Below are positions 44,930 through 55,959 of a DNA stretch of 64,000 nucleotides, one piece after another. The translations under genes and the position numbers were made by a program. A model generated the notes under the pieces. It worked only from the letters and a program-made list of their open reading frames with translations, did not search any database and had not been told where the DNA came from. Every line of letters starts with the position of its first letter. The first letter of the stretch is position 1. The DNA comes from Girardinichthys multiradiatus (taxonomy: Eukaryota > Chordata > Actinopteri > Cyprinodontiformes > Goodeidae). The DNA lies in contig NC_061804.1 in assembly GCF_021462225.1 (NCBI RefSeq), positions 42,533,975-42,597,974 of the forward strand, written 5' to 3'.

Positions 44930-45190
44930 GGCTGTATGGTGGTAAAGATTTGGGTTCCAATCAGCCTGGAATTTCTGTGTGGACTTTGCATGTTCTCTCT
45001 GGGTACTCTGTCTTCCTCCCACATATTCCAGAAAAAATACATGTTAGCTTAATTTATTCTAATTTGTCCATAGGTATGAGTGTTTATGTGCATAGCTGTG
45101 TGCTCCTATGTTGGACAGGCACTCTATCATGGGTGTGCAGCCCAGCACCAAGTCTTACACTGCTCAATCCAAACAGTGGTAGAAACAAAG
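44930..45190 (+). repeat. tRNA-derived SINE, degenerate
   Basis: GGGTTCCAATCAGCC (44952) resembles a B box. It is followed by a central domain (GTGTGGACTTTGCATGTTCT, 44978; TCTTCCTCCCACATATTCCA, 45010) and a 3' part (TTGGACAGGCACTCTATCAT, 45112). It belongs to the same broad SINE type as 30344-30642 on the opposite strand. Confidence 0.6.
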
Positions 45191-46089
45191 TGATCCAGCT
45201 CTGTTTTACTAAGTAAAGCAAGTTTGTAGGTTTTTAAGAGTCGGACCACAAATTCCTGTCCTCGTTTAAAAAATTCAGATCATTTGTGCAGGTGTCTGAG
45301 TGTAGATAAGCCCCCAATGGGAGCTAAACCCAGGGGAGGTTGGATGCTATCTAGCAGCACCCCTTGTACAGCCCCTATTTAATCAATTAGCTGCAAAGAA
45401 CCACTCCTGTAGCTTTTTTCCTCTCATTTTCTTACCGCTGTTTTCTACTCAGCCGTCCCACTTGCAGGTCTTTTACCTTTCTAAATATATCTATGCCCTG
45501 AGCAATTTGGTTTTCCCCACCTCCAGCATCCATTGATTCTCTTCTGGCATTGATCTGAAATGCGCTATCCATGTGTGATTGTAGGCTTAAGCACAACAGT
45601 ATATGTGCTCCTCCTCAGTTGTGTGGTGGTGTGTATGTATGCACTCAACCCATATGTGTGCTTTTCTTGCAAGGTAAATAGATTTTTCTGCTAAACCCTG
45701 AGAGTCTCTGACAGTGCTCTCTCAATGGTTCATTTTCGACTCGTCTTAAAATCAATGTTTGGATTTTAAATGTGAAACCTCTAAAATCACAATAGCTGCG
45801 ATGCTTAGCACATGAAAAGACCCAGTGGAGCCAAACCTGCCTTTTTTATCTGACATTCAAACCCTGTATCTACTCTTTTAATTAGAATATTTGTCATTTG
45901 AAGCAAATGCACAATGTACACCCTCCTCATCTTATCAGGATATGACATGTTTCCACACTATTGTTCAAATGGGCGAAAAAACCAATTTGCTTTAAATCTT
46001 TTCATATTTAGATGTGTGCTAATGTATTCGCCTTCCTACAGATTTCTGCTGTTTTTGCTTTTATTTTTAAAGGGAAAAAACAGCTATCC
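45191..46089. other. Intronic sequence without recognised genes
   Basis: No supported coding, RNA or transposon feature. Confidence 0.5.
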
Positions 46090-46745
46090 AAAGCATGCCA
46101 GTGAAACGTTATTGCCCCCTAAACCTAATAACTAGTGATTCCACCCTTGGCAGCAACAACTGCCATCGAGCATTTATCATAACTGGCAATGACAGTTTAG
46201 ATGTTGCCATGGGTTCTTCTGTGACTTCCTAAATGAGAGCCACGACTTCTGAGAAGATTCTCCGCTATTCCTTGTTTTCTCCATTTGAGGATAATTCTCA
46301 TTGTGGTTTGCCAAAAAGAAACATTTGCTGGTTTGCTGGAGTCCTAAAGGCTTAAAAAATCCCGTTGTAATGTCAGTAATTTTGTTTTATGTTTAAAATA
46401 GCTTCTCCTCTGTATCTTTTTAGATTTGGACATGATGTGTTGATGTTTTTTGATATTTTATTGCCTACTTCATGTTGTCAGACACCTTCTTTTAATTGAT
46501 TTCTTGATTTTACAGGTCTGATTGTAGGTAGAAAAACTAAAACTAACAAATGTGCTTATTCACAGTTAATTCATGATTTAACAAGGGTGGCAATTATTGT
46601 TTCACACAGAGCCAGGCTGGTTTGGATAGCTATTTTCCCTTCATAAATCGTCACTCAAAAACCGCTTTTTGTAACACTCAAGTTATTTTTCTCTGATGCT
46701 AAATTTAGTTTGATCATCAGAAACATTTAACTGTGAGAAGAAAGC
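46090..46745 (-). mobile_element. Tc1/mariner deletion derivative, lineage D
   Basis: The left end has AACGTTATTGCCCCCTAAAC and CCACCCTTGGCAGCAACAAC, then a jump to the transposase N-terminal part in reverse (TTCTGTGACTTCCTAAATGA, 46217; ATTCTCATTGTGGTTTGCCA, 46293), the leader (TTGGACATGATGTGTTGATG, 46426) and the other terminal arm (AACAAGGGTGGCAATTATTG, 46580). This order matches a widespread fish Tc1-like element with GGGGGCAATNNNTTTTTCACAC ends. The middle and C-terminus of the transposase are lost. Confidence 0.7.
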
Positions 46746-47439
46746 AGATATCTCTTTTCAGAGCACTGTAATGTTATCATTCTGATCAAGCCTGCCTTAA
46801 GTAGAGGCTACAATAATGAAAAAGGAAGACAGCTTGTGACTTTCATTACCACAACTGCTTGAGCCAGAACTTGCACCACAGTGTTATTGTTCTGTGCAAA
46901 AAAACAAATAAAATAAAAAAACAACCCATCCTTGAGGCTTTACAGCCAGGCGAGTTCTTATGGATTAAGGAAGACATAAGCTGAGAACAGAAGGTATTTC
47001 TCTCCTCACCTCTTAGCTAGTTGGTTATATCAAGACAAAACACCCAAGGCAGAAGTTCATTTTTCCCCTTACCACAATTCCCATCACTGGCCTGTGTGAG
47101 AGCCGATCGATGTTCAGGTAATAACGTTCTGATATATGTTGCTTTCAATGGGGCGTGATTTATGTCTACAGTGCAGTGGACCTGCTGCATGCACTTCGAC
47201 CAAATTTCCTCACAAGGATAAGGCTGTTTAGGGAAATCATTGGACATATGCATCGTTTCTCTGGGTAGAGTCAGGACTTCAGGGTTTTAGATCACCAGAC
47301 TGGTGCACAGTGAACACACAACTTTTCATTTTTATCTGAATTGCAACAGAATGTTCACAACTTTGCTCTTAATAAATAAATATTTGTTACATAGAAAATG
47401 TATTCTATGCCCGGAGATACTGCACAGTTTAGAAGTTGT
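46746..47439. other. Intronic sequence without recognised genes
   Basis: No supported feature; 46890-46925 is A-rich. Confidence 0.5.
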
Positions 47440-47690
47440 TGGAACCATTGCCTCACAGTAAGAAGCCCAGTCACGCCTTTCTAGGAAGAGTTTGCATCTT
47501 CTCCCCATGCTTGTATGAGTTCCTCCCACAATCCAACGACATACAATAGATATTAGATGAATTACCTGTTGGTTGTTTGTCTTTGGTGTCTCTGTGTTGC
47601 GCTGTGATGGACTGGTGACCTGTTCTGGCTCTTCCCCAGACCCTGCAATGATTAAGTAGGTATAGAAAATGGATGGATAGATGGAGATAT
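47440..47690 (+). repeat. tRNA-derived SINE, degenerate
   Basis: GGAACCATTGCCTCACAGTA (47440) resembles the SINE head. GAAGAGTTTGCATCTTCTCC (47484) and TTCCTCCCACAATCCAACGA (47520) are the central domain, and GCTGTGATGGACTGGTGACC (47601) with AATGGATGGATAGATGG is the 3' part and tail. Confidence 0.65.
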
Positions 47691-48077
47691 ATATTCCTTA
47701 CAGGTGATTCAGTAACAGAGTGGTTGTTTTCTAATTTAAAGATCAAGGTCTTGGATTTTGTCACCAAATGTCTGTTAAACAAAGACATTGAAAGTCAGTT
47801 GGTAAGCCTGCAGCGTTGTCCAGATTGCTCCCTAACAACCCCTACAGCTTTTCAGCTACATTTAGATTTCAATCAGTGTCTTCATGGGGATGTCTTTTGA
47901 CCTTTTACTTTTTCAGTACACCTGTCAGTAATTTCCTTCTTCTGTATGCGTAAGTGTCAGCCATACGGGCCATAACCATACAATACAAAGAAGTAATAGG
48001 CACTTTACTTAAGTAGCAGTTCAAATGTGTCTTTATTTGTAAACAGAAATAATATAAAAATGCCCATATACAGTCAT
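47691..48077. other. Intronic sequence without recognised genes
   Basis: No supported feature between the SINE and the LINE. Confidence 0.5.
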
Positions 48078-50349
48078 CTCGTACTCGTACTCGTACTCGT
48101 ACTCGTCGTCTTCCACTTATCCGGGACCGGGTCGCGGGGGCAGCAGACTCAGCAGAGACGCCCAGACGTCCCTCTTCCCAGACACCTCCTCCAGTTCCTC
48201 CGGGTGGAGCCCAAGGCGTTCCCAGGCCAGCCGAGAGACATAGTCCCTCCAGCGTGTCCTGGGCCGTCCCCTGGGCCTCCTCCCGGTGGGACGTGCCTGG
48301 AACACCTCCCTAGGAAGGCCTCCAGGAGGCATCCGGTATAGATGCCCGAGCCACCTCAACTGGCTCCTCTCGATGTGGAGGAGCAGCGGCTCTACTCCGA
48401 GCCCTTCCTGGATGGCCAAGCTCCTCACCCTATCTCTAAGGAAGTGCCCGGCCACCCTACGGAGCTCGTTCTTTCGGTCATGACCCAAAGTTCATGGCCA
48501 TAGGTGAGGGTAGGAACGTAGACCGACCGGTAAATTGAGAGCTTTGTTTTTCGGCTCAGCTCTCTCTTCACCACAATGTACCGGCACAGCGCCCCCATTA
48601 CTGTGGCAGCCGCACCGATCCGTCTGTCGATCTCCCGCTCCATTTTTCCCTCACTCGTGAACAAGACCCCGAGATACTTAAACTCCTCCACTTGAGGCAG
48701 GAACTGGCCTCCAACCTGACGAGGACAAGCCACCCTTTTCCGGTCGAGAACCATGGCCTCGGACTTGGAGGAGCTGATCTTCATCCCAGCCGCTTCACAC
48801 TCGGCTGTGAACCGCCCCACCGCATGCTGTAGGTCTTGGCTAGAGGGGGCCAGCAGGACCATGCCATCTGCAAAAAGAAGAGACGAAATCCAATGGTTCT
48901 CAAACCAGACCCCCTCCGGCCCTTGGCTGCGTCTAGAAATCCTGTCCATAAAAGTTATGAACAGGACCGGTGACAATGGGCAGCCCTGCCGGAGTCCAAC
49001 ATGCACCGGAAACAGGTCCGACTTAGTGCCGGCAATGGAGACCAAACTCCTGCTCCGCTTGTACAGAGACCTGATGGCCCCTAATAAAGGGCCCCCAATT
49101 CCTTACTCCTAGAGCACCCCCCACAGGGCATCACGAGGGACACAGTCGAATGCCTTCTCCAGGTCCACAAAACACATGTGAACCGGTTGGGCAAACTCCC
49201 ATGAACCCTCCAGCACCCTGTAGAGGGTATAGAGCTGGTCCAGTGTTCCACGGCCGGGACTAAAACCACACTGCTCCTCCTGAAGCCGAGGTTCGACTAT
49301 CGGCCGGACTCTCCTCTTCAATACCCTGGCGTAGGCCTTACCAGGGAGGCTGAGGAGTGTGATCCCCCTGTAGTTGGAACACACCCTTCGGTCCCCCTTC
49401 TTATGAAGGGGCACCACCACCCCAGTCTGCCAGTCCAGAGGCACTGTCCCCGTCCACCACGCAAAGTTGAAGAGGCGTGTCAACCATGACAGCCCAACAA
49501 CATCCAGAGATTTGAGGTACTCAGGGCGGATCTCATCCACCCCTGAAGCCTTGCCACCGCGGAGCTTTTTAACCACCTCGGTGACTTCAGCCTGGGTGAT
49601 GAAAGAGTACAGCCCCGAGTCCCCAGCCTCTGTTTCCACCACGGAATGCGTGATGGCAGGGTTGAGGAGTGCTCCTTCCACCGCCCGATAATGTCCTCAG
49701 TTGAGGTCAGCAGCCTCCCACCCCCACCATAAACAGTGTTGGCGAAGCACTGCTTCCCCCTCCTGAGGCACCAGATGGTTTGCCAGAATCGCTTCGAGGC
49801 CAACCGGTAGTCCTTCTCCATGGCCTCACCAAACTCCACCCAGGTCCGAGTTTTTGCCTCTGCCACAGCCCGGGCCACAGCACGCTTGGCCTCACGGTAC
49901 CGTCAGCCGCCTCAGGAGTCCCACATGCCAACCACAGCCGATAGGACTCCTTATTCAGCTTGACAGCATCCCTTACTGCCGGTGTCCACCACCGGGTTCG
50001 GGGATTACCGCCGCGACAGGCACCGCAGACCTTACGGCCGCAGCTACGGGCAGCAGCATCGACAATAGATGCGGAGAACATGGTCCACTCGGTCTCTATG
50101 TCTCCAACATCCCCCGGGATCTGGTCAAAGCTCTCCCGGAGGTGGGAGTTGAATACATCCTTGGTCAAGGGCTCCGCCAGGCGTTCCCAGCAGACCCTCA
50201 CTATGCACTTGGGCCTGCCAAGTCTGTCCAGCTTTCTCCTCTTCCAGCGGATCCAACTCACCACCAGGTGGTGATCAGTGGACAGCTCAGCCCCTCTCTT
50301 CACCCGAGTGTCCAAGTCATATTCACTATTAATGAAATCTTTCATTAAT
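48078..50349 (-). mobile_element. Non-LTR retrotransposon, copy 2 (2.3 kb, 5'-truncated)
   Basis: Same family as 23905-24984 but longer. The minus strand runs from the end of the endonuclease domain through reverse transcriptase to a 3' tail of ACGAGT units (48078-48109). The coding region is split over several frames. The 5' junction near 50345 lies within a short palindrome (50328-50349). Neither copy preserves the N-terminal endonuclease, so no source element is present here. Confidence 0.88.
48117..50345 (-). pseudogene. LINE endonuclease-reverse transcriptase remnant
   Basis: In order from the 5' side on the minus strand: the end of an apurinic-like endonuclease (GAELSTDHHLVVSW, frame 50345-49707); the RT N-terminal region with VVPLHKKGDRRVCSNYRGIT, EEQCGFSPGRGTLDQLY and VDLEKAFDCVPR (frame 49681-49109); VGLRQGCPLSPVLFITFMDR and the catalytic box, which reads FADG instead of FADD (frame 49045-48425); and the C-terminal HIERSQLRWLGHLYRMP block (48488-48117). 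At least three frame breaks, a small deletion near 48465 and the FADG change make it inactive. Confidence 0.88.
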
Positions 50350-52109
50350 TTCTGTAACTCAGTTCACAAAGTTAAACACATTATTTAGATTTCTTACACA
50401 CATACTGCTGTTTTCAAATCTTAATTTCTGTTAATTGAGATGGTTTTCTGCTTACAGCTGATGAAAACATGACATTTAAGATTAGAACAGTAAATCAGAC
50501 CAATAAAAACCATTTTTAATACAGAAATGAAGAGTACGTTTAATAACTGCTTAAAGGTCAGTTACGATTACAAAAATAATTTCTACTTGCTAAATGTCAG
50601 AATAATGAGAGAAGCATTATTTAAAAACTTATTTCCGCGTGTGGTGGAGGTTTTCAACACAGAAATGAACCTTTCTGAAAATTAGGTGAGTGAGAACAGA
50701 TTGATCCAAGATGATTGTTAACTTTCACCCTCATTTGACTGTCAGAGTTCTCATATACATGAGACATCAGTGTTCAGCAAAGGTGAATATCAGTCCTGCC
50801 TTTGAATGAATGGAATGTCCAGGTTTATCTGTGGTTGACCTATTGACCTTTAAAAAATGAAAGTTCACCAATGTGTGTAATTGTCTGATCATTTAAAGGC
50901 CTTTGCTATAAAACAGTCTCACATTGACTTCCAGTTGGGAATGACTCAGAAATGATTTGCCAGTTAAATAAAGAGACTCAGAGTCTGAAGCTTTTTACTC
51001 TGCACAGCAGGTCCGATAACGTGCTGAATGTTCTTTGGAATAATCACCTGGAATTCTTATTCCATTAACAAGATGGAGCTCGAGACCTTCTCTTCAACTT
51101 GTATGGCCGGTTGTGGTCACATATTCTCTGTTCTCATTATAAATTGCTTATTTACTGAAATTTGCTCAAAATTCAATTTCACAATTTGACTCAATATGTG
51201 ACTACAGTACAAAGTTAAAGAATCTGTTGTAAGTCAGTTTACAGAGACTTTAATTTACAAAGTGTAATTATCATGTTCAGCCATGATGTTTTGAGCAGAT
51301 GAAAGAAGTCATACTGGTTTGCTGTTAGTTCAGCTGTTTCACTGTCCTTCCCTCAGACTGCTATTAAGATGGCTTTACATTTCTGTAGTTTAGTTTAGTG
51401 TTTTAAGAAATAATTCAGTTTCAGTAATAATTGTGATTTTCTTTCTTTATATCATAATTCCACACTAACTGGTCTGTTGCTGGATTAAAAGCATGAGCAT
51501 TTGTGCAGCGCATAGAAAGGTTGTCTTTGTAGAGATACTCGTGCCTGAGTTACTCACGTCCCTCTTTAGAACAAGGCAACTAAGTTCATAGAATAATAAA
51601 AGTGCACTGAGGCCCTGTGCTGTCCTTCTCCACTCTGTGATATTGAAGAGCATTGGATTTACTGTGAACATGGAGCAATAAATTAGGCAAAAGGTGTGCA
51701 GACACAGTGATCTGTGCACTTGGCTCGAGTCTCTCTCAGATTCCCTTACATAGCATTTAAGTGAATCACGGGGCAGAATTGTCAATGGTTTGTGTTTGAA
51801 GTTCACTGCTGATTGTGCCATTCCTTGTGACAGGAAAAATGCATGTCTCCATTTTTATGTGGCCTGGCTGTGATTGTTACTTTGGCTTGCACATATAGCA
51901 TGACCAGGCAGCGGAAAGACCATCTGATGGAAGAAGCTCGTTACTTTAAACTCACCACCATAGTCTTATTGAGAACGTGTGGCAGCTCCAGTACTTTGGT
52001 CCACAGAGAAAAATGCTGCAGTTGCACAATAACAGTTAGATATTGTTCAGTGACTACATTAATGGCATGCAGCTTTATGTTTCTTTTCAGTTCAGTTTTC
52101 TTTCTCTAG
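50350..52109. other. Intronic sequence without recognised genes
   Basis: No supported gene. The 118-codon minus frame at 51465-51821 has no domain and no splice context. Confidence 0.45.
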
Positions 52110-52196
52110 GTAGTGCCCTCTTGCCTGCTTCTGCATTTGCTTTTGTCTGTGTTTTTCTCAGAGCTTCACTTTACATATCTTCCAAACTTGCAAATT

Positions 52197-52343
52197 ATGG
52201 ATTTGGTCAGCTGGTCTCTCAACGCAATTGATAAAAAAAATTTCACGGGAAGACAGAGTAAAGGAGACCCTCTTGCCCAGCCGGTACATTCTTCTCTGGA
52301 CACACAATGGATTCCGGGCAACAGTGAAAGATTGTGTGCTTGA
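52197..52343 (+). CDS. Small ORF upstream of the membrane-protein ORF
   Basis: Forty-eight codons, starting MDLVSWSLNAIDKKNFTG and ending in TGA at 52341-52343. It is polar, with no recognised domain. It stops 5 bp before the next ATG, a spacing reminiscent of stop-restart translation. The frame is open upstream to 52113, so the true start could be earlier. Not recognised; a chance ORF is possible. Confidence 0.3.
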   Translation: MDLVSWSLNAIDKKNFTGRQSKGDPLAQPVHSSLDTQWIPGNSERLCA

Positions 52344-52348
52344 CTACA

Positions 52349-52627
52349 ATGTCGGTTGAGGACACAGAAGACGTTTATATATTTGGATTTTGGATAACAG
52401 GATTTGTGCTTTTTGGAGCCGGCGGTTACGTGACTTATCGAGTGAGTAGCAAAACGTGGGCAGCTGTTCAAAGCATTCCAAAGCTGCATGGGATGTTGGA
52501 TGGAGTCTGCAGAGCGATCAATGCTCTGACTGAATTATTAAGAGAGCTAAGCCGCAAGCTGGATACGGTTCTTGAACAGAATTGTAGCCTGGAAGCGGCT
52601 TTTGGACTCAGAGGTAAAAGGATTTAA
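52349..52627 (+). CDS. Small protein with one membrane segment and an amphipathic helix
   Basis: Ninety-two codons starting MSVEDTEDVYIFGFW. After an acidic N-terminus (residues 3-8) comes a hydrophobic, glycine-rich segment at about residues 10-30 (FGFWITGFVLFGAGGYVTY), then a helix-prone region at about 40-75 with leucine heptad spacing (AINALTELLRELSRKLDTVL) that may form a coiled coil. There is no signal cleavage site or known family motif. The composition looks protein-like, unlike the surrounding intron frames. It could be a retroelement-encoded protein, a captured gene fragment, or a nested exon. I do not recognise the family. Confidence 0.45.
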   Translation: MSVEDTEDVYIFGFWITGFVLFGAGGYVTYRVSSKTWAAVQSIPKLHGMLDGVCRAINALTELLRELSRKLDTVLEQNCSLEAAFGLRGKRI

Positions 52628-53660
52628 TCATGGAGAAGGTTGTTTGCCCCAGAACTGCGGGAAAGTCCCAGAAATTTGGATATTTGGATTCGAAGTTGAG
52701 AGATAACTGTAAAAATTCTTAAAGTAGTTGGAAATCCACACAACTCCTTGAACCAGAACACTTATTGTTTTTCTAAATCTGGTGCCCCAACGTGGCCTTG
52801 GCAACTTCTGCTAAGTGGTTATCGACAAAATATCTCCTGGATGTTATATAAACATGGCGCTCTTTCCCAGCACCCCTGAACAGCTGTGACCCAGATAAGA
52901 CTTTGCGGCTGATTGAGACAATTTCCATCTCTCTCCTCAAGGACAATGGCGCTCTATCTGTGTTGACAGTCTAATTCTTGCACACACACTCACATATATT
53001 AGCTCCCCCAGGAATCCACCGCACTCTTGCAAAATCTTTTCTTCCTGTGTGTTGCTTAGCCCTGCACCTAATTGCGTGATTTCATTACTTTTTCATAGAT
53101 TTTTAGTTTTATCAGAAGGATTACCAGCGAAAACCAAACATTATTAGTAATTTGGACTTCAGCTACTCTTACACCAATGACCCAGCTTTCTTAATTAGAC
53201 TACAATGGACTGTTATTACTTAGTTCAACTTCAGTACCAGTAAAACAATATATTATTAGCACCTGAAAATGTGGATTAAAGCTGTTTTGTACCAGTGAAT
53301 CAGCTTCCCTAGTTAGAATTCAGTGGAATGATGAGACTATCAATATTATCATCTTATTTTAGCATAAGATGCTTTATTATTAGGAGTGGCTTGGAACCAA
53401 TTTCTACCAGTAAACCCGGAAGGATTATTAATTATTATTACTCCCAAGAATTATTAGTGTCAATTGATTTGTTTTTTCTTTCTTTTTTTTGTGTGTGTTT
53501 GCTGTGTGATTGTATTGTAATTGTTTCTCATGTACAGCGCTTTGAATGTCTTGTTACTGAAAAGCGATATATAAATAAACTTACCTTACCTTACTCTACT
53601 ACTTTCTGCATAGAGATAACATGGTCTCACCATGCATGCGTTTGACAAGGTATATGAACT

Positions 53661-53860
53661 TTAGGTTAATTGGCCTCTCTAAACTGCCTTAAGGTCTTAG
53701 TGTGAATATGCATGTTTATTTGTTTTTTGTGTCTCTATGATGTACTGGTGACCTGGCCAGGGTGTATCCTGCCTTTTGCCCAATGAACGCTGGAGATAGG
53801 CACTAATCCCCCTGCAGGGAGGTATGGGATATGGCTGCAATAGAGTCAGATTACTACAAG
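53661..53860 (+). repeat. SINE 3' half, degenerate
   Basis: TAGGTTAATTGGCCTCTCTA (53663), TACTGGTGACCTGGCCAGGG (53743) and CTGGAGATAGGCACTAATCC (53790) are the central and 3' domains of the SINE type also seen at 30344-30642. The tRNA-like head is missing. Confidence 0.65.
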
Positions 53861-53889
53861 ATTCAGCCTGTAGTAGTTGTAGTAAAACA

Positions 53890-54015
53890 GAAAGAAAGCT
53901 CACATTACCTGAATTAAAATGTCTTCCCACTGGTTATCTGTACATTTTAAAGATGATATCAAGATGTTTTTAATGACTTTTAAAGCCATGAATGATTTTG
54001 TCACACAGACTATCC
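53890..54015 (+). pseudogene. LINE reverse transcriptase C-terminal scrap
   Basis: The frame reads SHWLSVHFKDDIKMF then MTFKAMNDFVTQTIH, which parallels the HWLPV...I.FK.L..TFKALNGLAP block near the C-terminus of L2-type fish LINEs. It is only about 40 codons and heavily diverged. Confidence 0.45.
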
Positions 54016-54480
54016 ACATCCCCCTGGTCTTCAGAAAAGGGTTTCAAACACAGGGTAAAAACAAACTTAAGATAAATCTTTCATTAATTGGTTGATTGAT
54101 TAACGTAACCTGAAAGACAGACAGTTGGAATGCCACGCATTCACAACCTCTAGGTTCAGAATTCAGACATAAGTTCAGCCTTGTTAAAAATGTGACTGCC
54201 CCTCTTGTTTCTAAGCATTTTGTTACAGTTCCCTGTTTGTAGTTCCCTAATAATTTCGGAAGCAGAAGATGTTCTTTTACTTCACCTATTAAACAAGGTT
54301 TTCCAAAGTACTGTGTGTGATTAGAGCTTACAGCCCAGATTGTTCAAGATGTGTTGATATTAAATTATCAAATTCTCACAATAAAAACCTTGATTCCAAA
54401 TTGTTTTTAAAAATTAGCATTTTTGTTACACAGAATTTCTGTGATAGTGAGTAAGGTAATGATAATTTTCATAAACTAAA

Positions 54481-54740
54481 CAGGTGTTAAGGACAAGATG
54501 CAGGATACAGGAAGGACAGCAGGCTTCCTTCTTCACAGCAGGGCATCCTGCATCCTACATCTTACATCCGGACAATGTCCCCCTCCTCTTTCACCAAACC
54601 AGGATGTCCCTTGTTCCAGACACTGCGTCTCCGTACCACCTCTATATATAGCAATAAACAGAGCAGTGTTCACCATCAGCTTCCAGCTTGATGAGATACT
54701 TCCTGTTTGCTGAATTTAACTCCAGATAATTGACACCACT
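54481..54740 (+). repeat. Possible LTR fragment
   Basis: The segment begins TGTTAAGGACAAG, contains TCTATATATAGCAATAAACA (TATA-like and AATAAA in tandem, 54641-54660), and ends near ATTGACA. The arrangement is LTR-like, but target duplications, primer site and internal genes were not found. Confidence 0.25.
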
Positions 54741-55959
54741 GTTTCGGACCATTCCTAGCTATACGGGGAGCATAACAAGCATCCCAATGTTTTCTGGAAA
54801 AAAATAAGAAGAAAAAAACTAGAGGTATTAAACTCCATAATAGATCGTCTTCCCACCGCAGAGGTGGGTAGTGGGAATGCTCAAATAAATCAATACAACA
54901 AAGTGGGCTGTGTGAGGAAGACGGACACTTGGCTGAAATATTAACCAAGCAGTAGAAGAACACAGGCTGGGCTCTATGAAATAGGGAATCCATTATGGAC
55001 AAGGCTGGTGTTCTCTATGGAATTGAATTCAGTAATAGGACGGGGCGGGGGGGTGTAATGCCCCTTCACCGGTTTTATTGAGAACTCATTGCACAACAAA
55101 ATTGAGAAGCCATTGGTATTGATCAGGAGTGCAGACTTCCCAGTGGGGCTCAAGGCCTTTAAGGTGTTTCTCTCTGCTCCCTTCAGGTCGCGGGTGGAAA
55201 ATACGCCTCCTTGCTCACTATTGTACAGTATACCTAACTGTTGTTTAGTGGACATGTTTATTCAACCACATTTTTATTCCTTTGTTAGCCACAAGTTATC
55301 TTTCAGACCACTGCTTGTACTATGTTGTGCAATTATGATTATTGAATTATGAGTGTATATTAAAAATCATTACATTTAACTATCATAAATAATCATTTAT
55401 AATTCCTGACCAAAATAATCCACAATATTTAGGTTTTCAAAATATACAATAAAATTGGAATTGTTGGGCTACACGACCCAATGATTATAAATAATAGTTG
55501 CAATTAATAATCAATAACTATTAACCAAAATCACCAAATGTAACTGTATTATCAGGCAGTTAAACAAAGGGAATTATATGAGCACAGGCCTTTGGGCAGC
55601 AAATCACTCTCACACAAAAACAAGCATAAAACTTGTGTGAATTTAATAACAAAAATATTTCAACCTGACAGTCAAATACGCCAGCTAATGAAATCCTCTG
55701 ACTAAAACCAGCAGCACTAACTAAACTACTCAACAAAGGGAAATTAATAATAATAGTAATCATAGTAAAATGGAAGATTGATCAATTGATGAGTAATGAA
55801 CAACTGGAAAATAAAAAAAAGTTTTGGATCATGCCCAGGATCAGTCCATCTTCCCGGTAGATGATGGCCCAACACTTGTCTGCATGTTTCATAAGGTTGG
55901 ATGTAAAATCTCAACTGGGTGAAAATTCTTTCTAAAAAGACTATTTTAAACAACCTACG
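54741..55959. other. Intronic sequence without recognised genes
   Basis: No supported gene. The opposite-strand frames at 54974-55352 overlap and lack domains. Confidence 0.45.

Larger units (their letters stand above)
52110..53596 (+). mobile_element. Probable LINE-dependent retroelement with two small ORFs
   Basis: The right end has GTACAGCGCTTTGAATGTCT (53534), GATATATAAATAAAC (53567) and a (CTTAC)n tail (53580-53596), typical of L2-type LINE 3' ends. Upstream are two short adjacent frames (52197-52343 and 52349-52627). No reverse transcriptase is seen in the intervening 0.9 kb. It is unproven that the ORFs and the tail belong to one element; the 5' boundary is a guess. Confidence 0.45.

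Noticed and set aside
49854..50348. 164-codon plus-strand frame
   Set aside because: It is the antisense shadow of the LINE coding region, kept open by its GC-rich codon use.
51465..51821. 118-codon minus-strand frame with hydrophobic patches
   Set aside because: The hydrophobic pattern is irregular, no receptor motif is present, and the frame sits in AT-rich intron; treated as chance.
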